Below are positions 11,270 through 21,053 of a stretch of DNA of 64,000 bases, piece by piece. The translations under genes were made by a program, and so were the position numbers. Under the pieces are notes generated by a model. That model made no database searches and was not told where the DNA came from. It was given only the letters and a program-made list of their open reading frames with translations. Position 1 is the first letter of the stretch. Every line of letters starts with the position of its first letter. Source of the stretch: Hawksworthiomyces lignivorus (lineage: Eukaryota; Ascomycota; Sordariomycetes; Ophiostomatales; Ophiostomataceae); assembly GCA_002917075.1 (NCBI GenBank), contig NTMA01000095.1:62001-126000 (forward strand), given 5' to 3'.

Positions 11270-11911
11270 TCACTTCAGCGGCGGGAACTTGCGCACGTAG
11301 TGGCTGGCGCACACGTAGCCGTCGGGGTTCTTGGTCAGGTACTCCTGGTGGTAGTCCTCGGCGTCCCACCACTGGCCGGCGGGCAGGATCTCGGTGACGA
11401 TCTTGCCCTTCCACCACTGCTCGTTGGCCTGGGCGGTCACCTCGCGGGCCACGCGCTCCTGCTCGGCGTCGTGGAAGAAGATGCCGCTGCGGTACTGTGT
11501 GCCGCGGTCGTTGCCCTGCTGGTTGCGCGTGGTGGGGTCGTGCATCTGGTAGAAGAACTCGAGCAGCTGCCGGTAGCTGATGCGCGCCGGGTCAAACGTC
11601 AGCTGCGCCGCCTCGGCGTGGCCCGTCGCGCCGCTGCACACCAGCCGGTACGACGGGTCGGCCGCGTTGCCGCCGATGTAGCCGACGCGCGCATCGTACA
11701 GGCCCTTGTCGGGGCCGCCAAAGTGCCGGCGGTACTCGTGCTCGACGCCCCAGAAGCAGCCGGCCGCAAATGTGGCTTTCTGGGCGCCGGCGGGGATGCT
11801 GGCAGCGGCAGAGGTGGCTGCGCCGCCGTCTGAGGGTGCGATGGACATCTTGGTTGAGGTGCGGAAGAGGAATGAGAGGCGAGAGATGGTGGCAAAGAGA
11901 GCAGCGGCCAT
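11270..11911 (-). CDS. msrA: Peptide-methionine (S)-S-oxide reductase MsrA
   Basis: 213 residues, intronless. The catalytic motif GCFWG lies at residues 51–55 with Cys52 as the nucleophile. It is followed by GVEHEYR, GYIGG, GHAEAAQLTFDP and the DPTT…GNDRGTQYRS block, all diagnostic of MsrA. The enzyme reduces the S-epimer of methionine sulfoxide in proteins and free Met, using thioredoxin. The C-terminal part of the family often carries resolving cysteines; one Cys is visible late (YVCASHYVRK). The first 21 residues (MAAALFATISRLSFLFRTSTK) are a plausible mitochondrial presequence. A second Met at 11848 would give a cytosolic form, so dual targeting from two starts is possible but inferred. 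Confidence 0.94.
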   Translation of the reverse strand: MAAALFATISRLSFLFRTSTKMSIAPSDGGAATSAAASIPAGAQKATFAAGCFWGVEHEYRRHFGGPDKGLYDARVGYIGGNAADPSYRLVCSGATGHAEAAQLTFDPARISYRQLLEFFYQMHDPTTRNQQGNDRGTQYRSGIFFHDAEQERVAREVTAQANEQWWKGKIVTEILPAGQWWDAEDYHQEYLTKNPDGYVCASHYVRKFPPLK

Positions 11912-12631
11912 GAAAAGAGAAAGGATGTAGTGTTTAATTTTTATTTTATTTTTGTTTGATGTAATAGAATCAGAAGCTGGTGAGTGGAATGGACTCTTGT
12001 TATCTGGGCCGAGATTTTCAAGACAGAACTGGCTGTCTCTCGAGAGCTTTCTTATATATGTATGTTCTCGTGCGCCGGGAGACCGCTGCGCAACACTTCC
12101 GGCTACCGAAACGTTTTATGCGGGCGATTCCCTACATTTGCCCCTAAAAATTAGAGCAATGACAAATCTGGCGGGGTATGTCGTCAGAGCCAGAGGCCCA
12201 CTTCCACTGGTAATTTTTTTTTCTCCTGCGAGCGCTATGATTCCAAAGCAGCTAGGAGCTGTGACGATCAGCCTCGTCGGGCTTCGCTTCTGCTGGGGCT
12301 GCTCCGCCTCAGCTTATGTATGTATACGTAAACAAAGATATTTCCTATTTCGTCAAAGAATCCAAACTAGAGAGAAAGTATTAGTTAAAATTGCAGCTAA
12401 ATTAATTCAAATCATGCTAGGTATCATCTCGTAGTGTATGTATCTTACAGCCCTCAAAAATTAGAATAATAAATTACGAAGGAAGCCAATTACCATTACC
12501 ATAGATTACCATAGTAGGCCATCACCACCCCTTGTAAATGCAAAACTAAATGCGCAGAAAACACATGCAAATCTTGCGAAAGTGTCGTCTTTGTCTTCAC
12601 TCCTCGCCTCTGCCTTCGCGTCTTGTTTCTC
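11912..12631. other. Intergenic: msrA promoter side and 3' flank of the RTC1 gene
   Basis: 720 bp between the msrA start and the RTC1 stop; both genes are on the minus strand. The msrA-proximal 50 bases are T/A-rich. AT-rich sequence between about 12300 and 12540 probably includes the RTC1 3' UTR. I see no gene. Confidence 0.35.
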
Positions 12632-15600
12632 TCAGTCCGTGCCGGCAAACTTGACGCTCTTCCGCCGCTCGCGCTCGCGAAATTCTCCAACTGGCCCCAT
12701 TATTCCTCCGTTGCGCGCCGGGCTTGAGCTCAGGATCCGGCCCACTTCCGCCCGCCCGCCTGCCAGGGACTCCCGCACCATGTCGACGGCGCGGCTCTGG
12801 TTCACCTCGATGCCGTCGATGTGGACGTCTAGCACACCGCCACCGCCGCCGCTGCCGCCGTGGAGGTCGCCGCTCCAGTCGCGCTCGCGGTCGACGTAGT
12901 CGCGGCGGTCAAACGGCAGGTCTTTGTAGTTGCTGCTGCTGTGGTTGCTGTTGCCGTTGCCATTGCTGGCGGCGGCGGCGGCGGCGGCGTTGGGTCCCTT
13001 ACCGCTAGCCGAGCGCGCCGAGGACGACCGCCCCATGGCGACCGACGACGCGGTCGCAGCGCCAGAGGCGGCGGCGGCAGCGGCGGCGGCCTCGCGGATC
13101 GCCGGCGCCAGGTCGTCGCTGCGCGCCGCGATCGTCTCGGAGCGCCACTGCCCGGGCAGGCAGGCGTGGCCGCAGCCGTCGAGCGGACAACAGCCGTCGG
13201 AGAACTCGGTGCCCATGCCGGCGTCGGGCAGGAGGTTGTCGTTGCCCGCGTCGGCGGCGGCGGTGGCGCCCGCTGCGGTTCCGTCGCCGCCGAGGCTGCG
13301 CAGGCGCGGACTGGACGGCCGGCCAGCGCCGTCCCGCAGCGACGACGAGTGCCAGCCCTCGAGGCACGTCGTGTGCCCGCCGTGGCCGCAGCCCACGCAG
13401 TACCACCACGTCGACAACACGGCGCCGGCCCCCCGCCCCTCAGCGTCTTCGTCAGAACTGCCGGCCGCTCCCTGGCCTGCTTGGTCCTCGTCTTCTTCCT
13501 GGTCCTGGCCGTGATCTCGATCCAGGTCCTCTTCTGCGTGCAGCAGATAGTTCGGCGACACGTCGCGGTGTCCGCACACTGCGCACGGTGCCATGACCGT
13601 CTTGCAGCGCTCGCAGCGCCACAGGGACTCTGGCGCCGTCGTCGGTGATCCCGCGCCGCCGGCAGAATGGCTCTGGTCGGCGGTGGCGGCGGTGGCGGCG
13701 CCCTTCTCGCGGGGCTTCAGGCACGTCGGACACAGGTAGCTGGCCGACACGTTATGCTGCGCGGGCGCGATGATAGGTGTGTAGTCGGCGCCGCCGCAGC
13801 CGGCAAACTTGTGCGTCTTGGACGCGACCTGCCGCTCGCCGCGGCGGCTGCACAGCTTCCGCAGCAGCGCCGCCTCCAGAAACAGCTTCATGCCCATGAG
13901 GCGCCCGTGGTGCTGCCGCACAATCGCCCGCGCCTGCAGCGGGTCGATGACCTCGTCAGGGAGCAGCGGCTGCAGCAGCAGCACCATGGCCGACGCGTGC
14001 AGCGGCGACGTGCGCACCTCAAAGGCCAGCGCCCGGCGGATGATCACGTAAGGGTTGAGTGCCGTGCTGCCTTCAGCACCTGCGCCGCCGCCGCCGCTGC
14101 TGGTGCTGTTTTGGCTGCTATTCTTGTCGTCGCTCCTGCTGCGCGGGAACGGATACGGCGGGTCGTTGGGCCAGGGATAATAATCGCGATCGGTGTTGCG
14201 CTCCGAAGAGTCTGCGGAATTGGTGCCGTTGGCGGCAGCAGCTAAGCCGCTGTTGCTCCGGGCCAGGCGAGACGAGCTGTTGCTCTGGTGTCGTAGAGTC
14301 TTTGGCCGGCTCGTGGCCCCAGCCAGTGAAAAAGAGGCGCTACTATTACTCCCCTCCGTGTCCTGCGAGTTGGTTCTGTAATACGTATCTCGAACAACGC
14401 GCGTCTCGCCGAGGCCTGTGCTCAAGCCCGTGCGTCGCCCGCTTGGCGTCGACGCCAAGTCCGAGCCACTCCATTCCAGCGACATGAGCGCCTTGTTCAG
14501 GCGAAGAAGCCGCGATGACGAGCCAACCGAGCTGACCGAGCCGATTGTCGATTTTCTTTGTAGCGGCCCGCGTATGGTACCGTCGCCACGGGCTTGCATG
14601 AGGTCTTTGCCGCCTTGGCTTTGACTCTGGCCTTCGCTGCGTGCCACGCTGCGTGCGGCGCCGGCAGCGGTAGCGGCAGTCGCAGCCGCGGCACTTATAG
14701 CCCGACCACGACGGGGTTCTGCCGACGACAGACCCGAAGTCGATACAGCTGTCTTCGTAGCCGTCGCAGGAGTCACATCATCGTTGTCGTCGGCCCCAAA
14801 GCCAGAGGTCTGGGAGATCTCAAATATCCGGCCGCCGGCACTGTCCGTCGAGTCTTGCCGCAGAAACTGGACGCGAGCAGGAGACTTGGGCGGGCTCTGG
14901 AAGACCTGCGAGTCTTGCGAGGCCTCTGACTCCAAGAAGTCGAGAGTTGTCGAGGCCTGCGGACGGTCGGTCGCTCTCGGCACATCGATGGCCTTGGCGA
15001 GCGCCTCGGTGTCGTAAAAGTCGTATCCCTCCGTGCTCGAAAAATGCGTCTCTCCACTGTCGTGGCTCTCTTCGGATATGGGCATGGAGTCCAAGTGCCT
15101 GCGGGGCGGCTGGCTGTTCAGGTACTCGTGGTGGTTGTATTTGGACGAGGGCAGCTGGAAGCTCCCTATAAGGTCGGCGTGCAGGCTGTTCTTGCGATCA
15201 CCGAATGAATTCTGTGCGTAGTCTTCGTCTAGATACTCCAGACCACGTCCGTCCGACACCGGGCGGACCAGCGGCGTCGCGACATTCGACGTGCTCTCGA
15301 TTTCTTCCGTCAGGAGAGAGCGGACGGGAAGCGTTCTGCTGCTGGTGGCGGTGTGCTGCCCGCTTCTGTCGCCCGCCAAGTCGCCGTCCTCTGTGGAGGC
15401 AGATTCCAGCGTGGTTCCCGAGACGCCGTTGGTGAAGGTCGGCCTCTTCTCTTGGCCATTAGTGCGGCGGCTCGGGCTGGCATGGGACGCGTCTTTCGCC
15501 GCCAGCATGCGCTGGTATTCGAGCCGCTTCTCTCGGTGGTAAACTGCTCTGCTCTCCAGCAAGAGGTTCATGGCGAATGCGATGATGCGCCAGACCTGGG

Positions 15601-17608
15601 CCAGCCGGAACTGGCTCACGTTCTCGGCGGCGCGTGCGTAGCTGTCCAGGATGGACGCGACGCGCTCAGGAAGCGGAGCGGTGGTTGCAGCGGTGACACT
15701 GCTGCTGTCGCTCTCCATGGACGGAAGGCCCTCTTCGAGCGCCTCCAGGTACCGCGCGGCGAGATAGCCGTAGACATCCTTGCGCGCGGCGGAGGGGGCG
15801 TGGCCGATGGCCATGATCTGCTGGTTGCGGAATGTGGCGGCCGTGCTAAGGGCCATTTCTAGGGGCACGACAAGACTCTTGCCGCCGGCCGCGCCGCCGG
15901 ACCCGGGCGGCGTCGGGCCGAGCGGCTGGATGGAGCTGGCGCGCCGCTTGCGCATGGCGCGCCGGCGCGGCTGTAGAAAGCCACGGATAACGTCGTCCTC
16001 GGAGTCGCTGCGGCTGATACTGAGTGTCGGCGTCGGCGGGTCCGGGGCAAATGAAGAAGAAGCGGCGGTGGCGGCGGCAGCTGCGGCAGCGGCTGCCACC
16101 GCTGCGGTGGCCGATGACAGGTCCTTGTGCACGGCGGCAAGCACACGGGGCCGCGCCGCCGGCGGGCGCTCGTCGAGGAAGGTGAGCACGTCACCGGAGG
16201 ATGAGAAGCCGAGCGTAGAAACAGCGGTGCGATCGATGACGCGTGGCGCAAAGGTGATATCGTTCTGGCAGAACAGCCCGTCCTCGCCGGCGGTCCAGAG
16301 AAATTCCTGGTCTTTCCATAGCAGGGCCGAGGGCGAGCATTCGAAGTGCTCGACAGTCTTGTACGGCAGGGTGGGGCGACCGAGGTCCCAAACGTGTGCG
16401 GCATGGATGCCCGGCCGCTTGGGACCTTTGACATCGTAGGAGACGGCCACCTGCGCAGCCCGCAGACCCTGCCAGGTCGCGGACCACTGGCCCGGCCGCC
16501 AGGCCACCGCTGCTACGGACGCCGGGGCGCGCAGGGACCATTTTGGCTTCTGGCGCTTGTCGGCAGTCTCGGACAGGTCCCACACATGGCAGCGCTTGTC
16601 CACACCGCCGCTGATCAGATGCTCGCCGTCCGGGTGCCAGTCGATGGACGATGCGGCCTTTTCGTGAGCAGCTATGCGGAGCACTGGCGCCGAGGCCTTG
16701 CGGATGTCCCACTTGAGCACGGCACCCTGGTCCGTGCAGCAGGCAAAGTAAAAGCCAGCTTTGGGCGACCACTTGACATGGCGCACGTCGCCATTGCACT
16801 TGAACACCTGCATCGGCCGGAACGTCAAGCCGAAGCGCGACTCGACCAGGTTGTGGGTGTCATAGCCGCGCACATAGCCATCCTGGCCGCCCGACAGCAG
16901 GTAGGCATCTTTGTGCGGATTTATGTCGAGCGTATTGACCTGCCGATACGAGTCGTCGTGCGTCTGGATAAAGTCGACGGCGGGCGCGCCACCGCCGCCC
17001 GACACCTGGGTACCGAGTCGCGCTAGGTCATATTGGAAAATCTTTCCTGTCACACAAGCAGTGAAGATGGACGCATCGCTGCGGCCAGTGCCCCATTTCA
17101 CGTCGCGGATGCCGAGGTGGTCGGAGATGGAAAAGGTGGAGTTGGCGCGCAGGGAGGACTGGACAGTGATGAGGGCGCGCAAGTCGAACACTTCTCTGAT
17201 ATCGAGGCCATCGAAGCGCACGGTTTTCAAGACGTGGCGGCCACCAAGAACGGCAGACCGGCCATCGGGAGATTTGTCAAGCGATGCGACAGGGACGCCG
17301 ACCTGGTGCACGGCCTCTTGGGGTCCGTTTGGGCGATACAGCAGCGGGAACGATGAAGGCGCCGGAGGTTCGCCTGCCGGTGGATCGTGAGCAGAGCCGC
17401 TCGGCTTGCTCAGAAGCTTGCGCATGGTCTCCTGCTGGTTGTGGCCGCCGGAGGGACCATGGCGTTTGGAGAGGTAGTTGGTTTTCGCGATATGATACGG
17501 CGTGATGGCTGTGCGCTGAGAGGAGGGGAGAGCGAATAAGAATGACAATCGCGTAGGAAGGCAGGAGCTCCCCCTGGTCGCAAGCTCCGCCGACAAAAAG
17601 TTATGCAA
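12632..17608 (-). CDS. RTC1: RTC1 / WDR24 orthologue, SEACAT (GATOR2) complex WD40–zinc-finger protein
   Basis: A single 1658-codon frame. WD40 repeats occupy about residues 145–480, with GIRDVKWG, VRHVKWSPKAG, ASSIDWHPDGEHLISGGVDKRCHVWDL. A very long low-complexity Ser/Ala/Gly middle follows. At about 1285–1485 lies a zinc-binding RING-like module with paired cysteines: CPTC, CERC, CAVC, then WWYCVGCGHGGHTTC and CCPLDGCGH. This is the Rtc1/WDR24 arrangement. Yeast Rtc1 belongs to SEACAT on the vacuole, which counteracts the GAP subcomplex to allow TORC1 activation by amino acids. The first 61 codons look like leader; the Met at 17425 (MRKLLSKPSG) is an equally likely start, giving 1597 residues. 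The protein carries poly-Ala and poly-Gly runs near 510 and the C-terminus, encoded by GCC/GGC repeats. Confidence 0.9.
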   Translation of the reverse strand: MHNFLSAELATRGSSCLPTRLSFLFALPSSQRTAITPYHIAKTNYLSKRHGPSGGHNQQETMRKLLSKPSGSAHDPPAGEPPAPSSFPLLYRPNGPQEAVHQVGVPVASLDKSPDGRSAVLGGRHVLKTVRFDGLDIREVFDLRALITVQSSLRANSTFSISDHLGIRDVKWGTGRSDASIFTACVTGKIFQYDLARLGTQVSGGGGAPAVDFIQTHDDSYRQVNTLDINPHKDAYLLSGGQDGYVRGYDTHNLVESRFGLTFRPMQVFKCNGDVRHVKWSPKAGFYFACCTDQGAVLKWDIRKASAPVLRIAAHEKAASSIDWHPDGEHLISGGVDKRCHVWDLSETADKRQKPKWSLRAPASVAAVAWRPGQWSATWQGLRAAQVAVSYDVKGPKRPGIHAAHVWDLGRPTLPYKTVEHFECSPSALLWKDQEFLWTAGEDGLFCQNDITFAPRVIDRTAVSTLGFSSSGDVLTFLDERPPAARPRVLAAVHKDLSSATAAVAAAAAAAAATAASSSFAPDPPTPTLSISRSDSEDDVIRGFLQPRRRAMRKRRASSIQPLGPTPPGSGGAAGGKSLVVPLEMALSTAATFRNQQIMAIGHAPSAARKDVYGYLAARYLEALEEGLPSMESDSSSVTAATTAPLPERVASILDSYARAAENVSQFRLAQVWRIIAFAMNLLLESRAVYHREKRLEYQRMLAAKDASHASPSRRTNGQEKRPTFTNGVSGTTLESASTEDGDLAGDRSGQHTATSSRTLPVRSLLTEEIESTSNVATPLVRPVSDGRGLEYLDEDYAQNSFGDRKNSLHADLIGSFQLPSSKYNHHEYLNSQPPRRHLDSMPISEESHDSGETHFSSTEGYDFYDTEALAKAIDVPRATDRPQASTTLDFLESEASQDSQVFQSPPKSPARVQFLRQDSTDSAGGRIFEISQTSGFGADDNDDVTPATATKTAVSTSGLSSAEPRRGRAISAAAATAATAAGAARSVARSEGQSQSQGGKDLMQARGDGTIRGPLQRKSTIGSVSSVGSSSRLLRLNKALMSLEWSGSDLASTPSGRRTGLSTGLGETRVVRDTYYRTNSQDTEGSNSSASFSLAGATSRPKTLRHQSNSSSRLARSNSGLAAAANGTNSADSSERNTDRDYYPWPNDPPYPFPRSRSDDKNSSQNSTSSGGGGAGAEGSTALNPYVIIRRALAFEVRTSPLHASAMVLLLQPLLPDEVIDPLQARAIVRQHHGRLMGMKLFLEAALLRKLCSRRGERQVASKTHKFAGCGGADYTPIIAPAQHNVSASYLCPTCLKPREKGAATAATADQSHSAGGAGSPTTAPESLWRCERCKTVMAPCAVCGHRDVSPNYLLHAEEDLDRDHGQDQEEDEDQAGQGAAGSSDEDAEGRGAGAVLSTWWYCVGCGHGGHTTCLEGWHSSSLRDGAGRPSSPRLRSLGGDGTAAGATAAADAGNDNLLPDAGMGTEFSDGCCPLDGCGHACLPGQWRSETIAARSDDLAPAIREAAAAAAAASGAATASSVAMGRSSSARSASGKGPNAAAAAAASNGNGNSNHSSSNYKDLPFDRRDYVDRERDWSGDLHGGSGGGGGVLDVHIDGIEVNQSRAVDMVRESLAGGRAEVGRILSSSPARNGGIMGPVGEFRERERRKSVKFAGTD

Positions 17609-17896
17609 TTCCCCACCAAGCCTGTGATATAGTTATCGCTTTATAGCATAACTATGCATTAATCAGCCGTCAAGGGCGCTGAGTGGGCTTTAGCGAATGA
17701 CAGCCCTTAAGCAGCCACTAATAGCGAGCTTTTCCCCCTAATCAGCTGTCGAAACGCCTGAATTCGACACAACGGGAGTGTAAGGCTTGAAATCTCTGTT
17801 CAAATGTGGTCTAGGCTATTCACACCTCGTTACCTTTTTATGTCGCGACAAGATCTCGCCAAAGGACTGGGCGCATTTGGTCAGGTCAAGCAAACG
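17426..17896. promoter_or_regulatory. Divergent promoter region between RTC1 and a P450 gene
   Basis: About 470 bp, or about 200 bp if the upstream starts of both genes are used. The segment 17640–17800 has direct and inverted copies of AATCAGC(T/C)GTC with runs such as TATAGTTATCGC and TTATAGCATAACTATGC. No coding feature is supported. Confidence 0.3.
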
Positions 17897-19723
17897 ATGC
17901 CATTTGTGGCCTTTTTGCTCTTGACGCCATTGTCTCTCCTGTGCATTATTGCTATACACAGGCTTTTCTTTCACGAGCTATCAAGAGTACCAGGGCCTCG
18001 TGCTGCTGCAGTCTCCAACATCTGGTATGGATACCAAATCCGCAATGGTCGGCTGCTGCATCTTGCCCAGACGCTGCATAAACAGTATGGTCCGGCCGTC
18101 CGTGTCGGGCCCAATGAAATATGGTTTAACTCAGAGGATGCATTCAAAATAATTTACAGTGAGTGTGTACTCCGTGGCCATTGAGTTTTTTTGACTTTGC
18201 TGAGAAACGTCTTTTGCTGACAACGGGATAGATACCAGCCACGGGTGTGAGAAATCTGATTTCTACTGTATGACGTTCTTTATCTGCACATTGTTCTATT
18301 CAAGAAATAGAAAATAAAAGTGAAACATTTTCTAACTATATGATACAGTATCAACCGCACTCTTCAAGCCAATATTAAACTGGCTCCGCCCATTCCAACT
18401 TGTTTTCCCGGACACTCTTGACCTCCTGTCTGAGAGAGATGCGAAACGGTATCGCTTGCAGCGACGGCTGATTGGGCCCATCTACCATGAGTCCAATATG
18501 CAGAAGTTTAGCGGTGCTGTTGATGGCGTCTTAGAGAGAGCAGTGTCGGAGCTGCGTAAGCTGAACGGCGCCGAGATCGACCTCAAGGAGTGGATGCACA
18601 TCATTGCCGTCGAGTGCTTAGGGGCCGTGGTGCTCTCGTGGTCGCCGGGATTTCTGAAAGACCATTCAGACTTCGGGTCTAGCGCTTCCAGCTATTTCAA
18701 CTGGCGGCGGAAGAGCGTGTTTGGACTCTTCCCGACCCTAGTGGTGGCTGACATGCACATGCCCTGGGTAGTCAAGTTCTTCTCCGCCATTTGGGGCCTT
18801 GGCTACGAAAACAGAGGCGACTTTAAACCATTCTTTCCCGTAAGAATGTGCCAAAGTACCATGAAAGAACGACGTCATGAACTAACCAGCCGCAGGCCGT
18901 TGGGCAGCGGGTGTCTGCTCGGATTCGCAAGGGCCTCAAAGCTGCCGCAGCGTCGAAAAGCAAGGGAACGGAAAAATCAAAGACGCACACGCACAGCCGA
19001 GATCTTATCGCAGATTTATTGGACCTGCACCTCACGAAACCGGAATTCAACGAGAAGTATCTCCGGCGCCTCGCCGTGACCAATTTTGGCGCTGGGCACG
19101 AGACGATGTGCTCTGCGCTGACCGCGGCCATGGCCATGATCGGCTCGCATCCCGAAGCTTTTCAGCGAATTGCCGACGAAGTCCGAGATAGCTCCGCACA
19201 GAAGCCCGGATACGGCAGCGTGAGCTCTGCCCGGGAAGCCGCGGCGCAGATGCCTTTCACATCTGCGAGCATCAGAGAGGCACAGCGCCTGCACCCTGCT
19301 ATTGGCATGTCGCTGCCGCGCGTGGTGCCAGCTGGCGGGTTGCGCTTGCAAGGGTATGACCTTCCGCCAGGAACCATCGTCGGCTGCAGCCCTCCTGCTC
19401 TGCATCGCAACGAAGCCATATTCGGTACGGATGCAGACAAGTTCATCCCGGACCGCTGGCTCCTGTGCGATCCATTACAGAGACGGACTATGGAGCGCTG
19501 CAACTTGACCTGGGGTGGAGGTTCCCGGACCTGCCCCGGGCGCTATCTCGCTGAGCTCGTAGTCTACAAGACCGTCATCGCGCTAGTGCAGGCGTTTGAT
19601 GTTGAAGTTGTAATGCCTCCGGAGGATCAAGTACAATACTATTTTCTAGCCATGCTGACGGGAGTGAAGGCGAAATTTCACGCACGAGATATACGGAGCA
19701 AGGATAAAGCCAAGAAGACATAG
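17897..19723 (+). CDS. Cytochrome P450 monooxygenase (four exons)
   Basis: Exons 17897–18158, 18232–18267, 18349–18839 and 18896–19723 give 538 residues in an open frame. A start at 17804 would add 31 residues, but Met at 17897 places a hydrophobic membrane anchor first (MPFVAFLLLTPLSLLCIIAI), then the PGP hinge (VPGPRAAA). Diagnostic P450 parts follow: an I-helix oxygen-activation motif AGHET at about 329–333, ExxR as EAQR at 391–394, and the haem loop WGGGSRTCPG with Cys476. The usual Phe at the start of the haem loop is Trp here, and the I-helix has His where Asp/Glu-Thr families usually have Asp. The exon-junction stretch N-TSHGCEKSDFY is typical of the pisatin-demethylase-like fungal P450s. 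The protein would sit in the ER membrane and need a P450 reductase. The substrate is unknown. Confidence 0.88.
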
Positions 19724-20124
19724 AAATGAATAATAACATAAAGATTCAGTGGTAAAACGTAGAGAAACTACTGCGATAGCCCTGATGCAGGCTAGTTGTA
19801 ATAACAAGACAACCATGAAGAGTAGCCGCGGCAAAGAGAAGTACAACTAGAGGTCTACCATGAGTAGCACATACTGTACTTGTAGAGCTCCAGATCAGTT
19901 GTCCTAGGGCGGTCAGCTTGGCTTGCATACTAGCCTTATCTCAGGTTCTGCAATAAGCTAATTTGAAACCCGCCAGATGACAGAGCCATTTGCAAGCGCA
20001 GCCAGCTTCCGCATCCGAATAAGAGTCATACTTTGGACCACATCGCATCTCAGAGCTAAACATCTACAAGACGTGATCAGTAGATCAATATTGAGGATTT
20101 TTAAATAAACAAATCAAAATCAAA
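19724..20124. other. Intergenic spacer
   Basis: 400 bp between the P450 stop and the Nudix start, both on the plus strand. It is AT-rich before the Nudix ATG (A-rich CAAATCAAAATCAAA leader). No gene or RNA is recognised. Confidence 0.35.
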
Positions 20125-20730
20125 ATGGCTGACAAGACAGTCCCCCCACATCCCCGAGTCGGAGTTGCTGCTATTGTAAAAAACCGAGATGGTCAGTTCG
20201 TCATCGGCCGCCGGAAAGGCGCTCACGGTGCAGGTGAGTTTCTGGAAGATGTGTAACTAGATTCCTTACAGTCAGTTCTTCTGTGCTGATCAAGTAGGGA
20301 AATGGCAATTTCCCGGTGGCCACCTCGAATTCGGCGAAGACGTCTTTGACTGCGCGCGGCGGGAGACGCTAGAAGAGACTGGGCTGGATGTGCGGCCGCT
20401 GGGTATCCTAGCTGTCACAAACGACAAGTTCACTGCGGACAACAAGCATTACATCACCCTGTTTGTGATCTGCCTACGCGAAAACGACGAGCAGCAACCT
20501 CAGGTGCTCAGCCCCTCGTCATGTTCTGGATTCTTTGCGCAGTCGCATGACTAACAAGCATCTAGAATCTGGAGCCGCACAAGTGCGATGGATGGTATTG
20601 GAAAGAATGGGATTTCATAGCAGCTCTGGCAGCAAAGGGTCCAGATGCCGAAGACGGCGTCTTTCTTCCCATTGTCAATATGGTTAAGCAGCTGGGCAAT
20701 CCGCCTTGGGTTGGTCTAGATGCGAAGTAG
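20125..20730 (+). CDS. NUDT15-like Nudix hydrolase (three exons)
   Basis: Exons 20125–20233, 20298–20503 and 20566–20730 encode 159 residues; the two introns are 64 and 62 bp with standard borders. The Nudix box is complete at residues 44–66 (GHLEFGEDVFDCARRETLEE region, with E50, R58, E59, E62 and E63). Preceding GKWQFPGG and following EPHKCDGWYWKEWD resemble human NUDT15/MTH2 and the cytosolic fungal homologues. These hydrolyse nucleoside triphosphates such as oxidised or deaminated dGTP analogues to monophosphates, cleaning the nucleotide pool. The short length fits that family. The gene is small and split, so no long open frame reveals it; it was found by joining the exons. Confidence 0.9.
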
Positions 20731-21053
20731 AATATGGCTTTCCTGTAGCAAATTGAGAGGCTAATAAATAATATACCAATATATCTTGGGCATTTTAACA
20801 AGAGCCAAGTAAATGCGAAACAAAGCCGAAGGGTCTCAGCACAGTTTGTTCTTCACGCCTGTGACTGACGGGCGTGCGCTTTTGTACATATTATGTATTT
20901 ATTGGGGTTTCTTTTAATATTCATTTACACGAAAGGCTACCTACCATGACGGTGGCAAAAAAAGGCGGAAAGTCGCTGTTGAAGTGCAGCAGATCCTGTC
21001 TTTCATATTCTTTCACCTCGTCTTTCGCGCAACACCTCTTTGCCTCACACAAC
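20731..21053. other. Intergenic spacer / Cactin leader
   Basis: Short spacer between the Nudix stop and the Cactin ATG chosen here. The Cactin reading frame stays open upstream to 20874 and contains one further in-frame ATG (20946), but that stretch does not resemble the family N-terminus. Confidence 0.35.
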
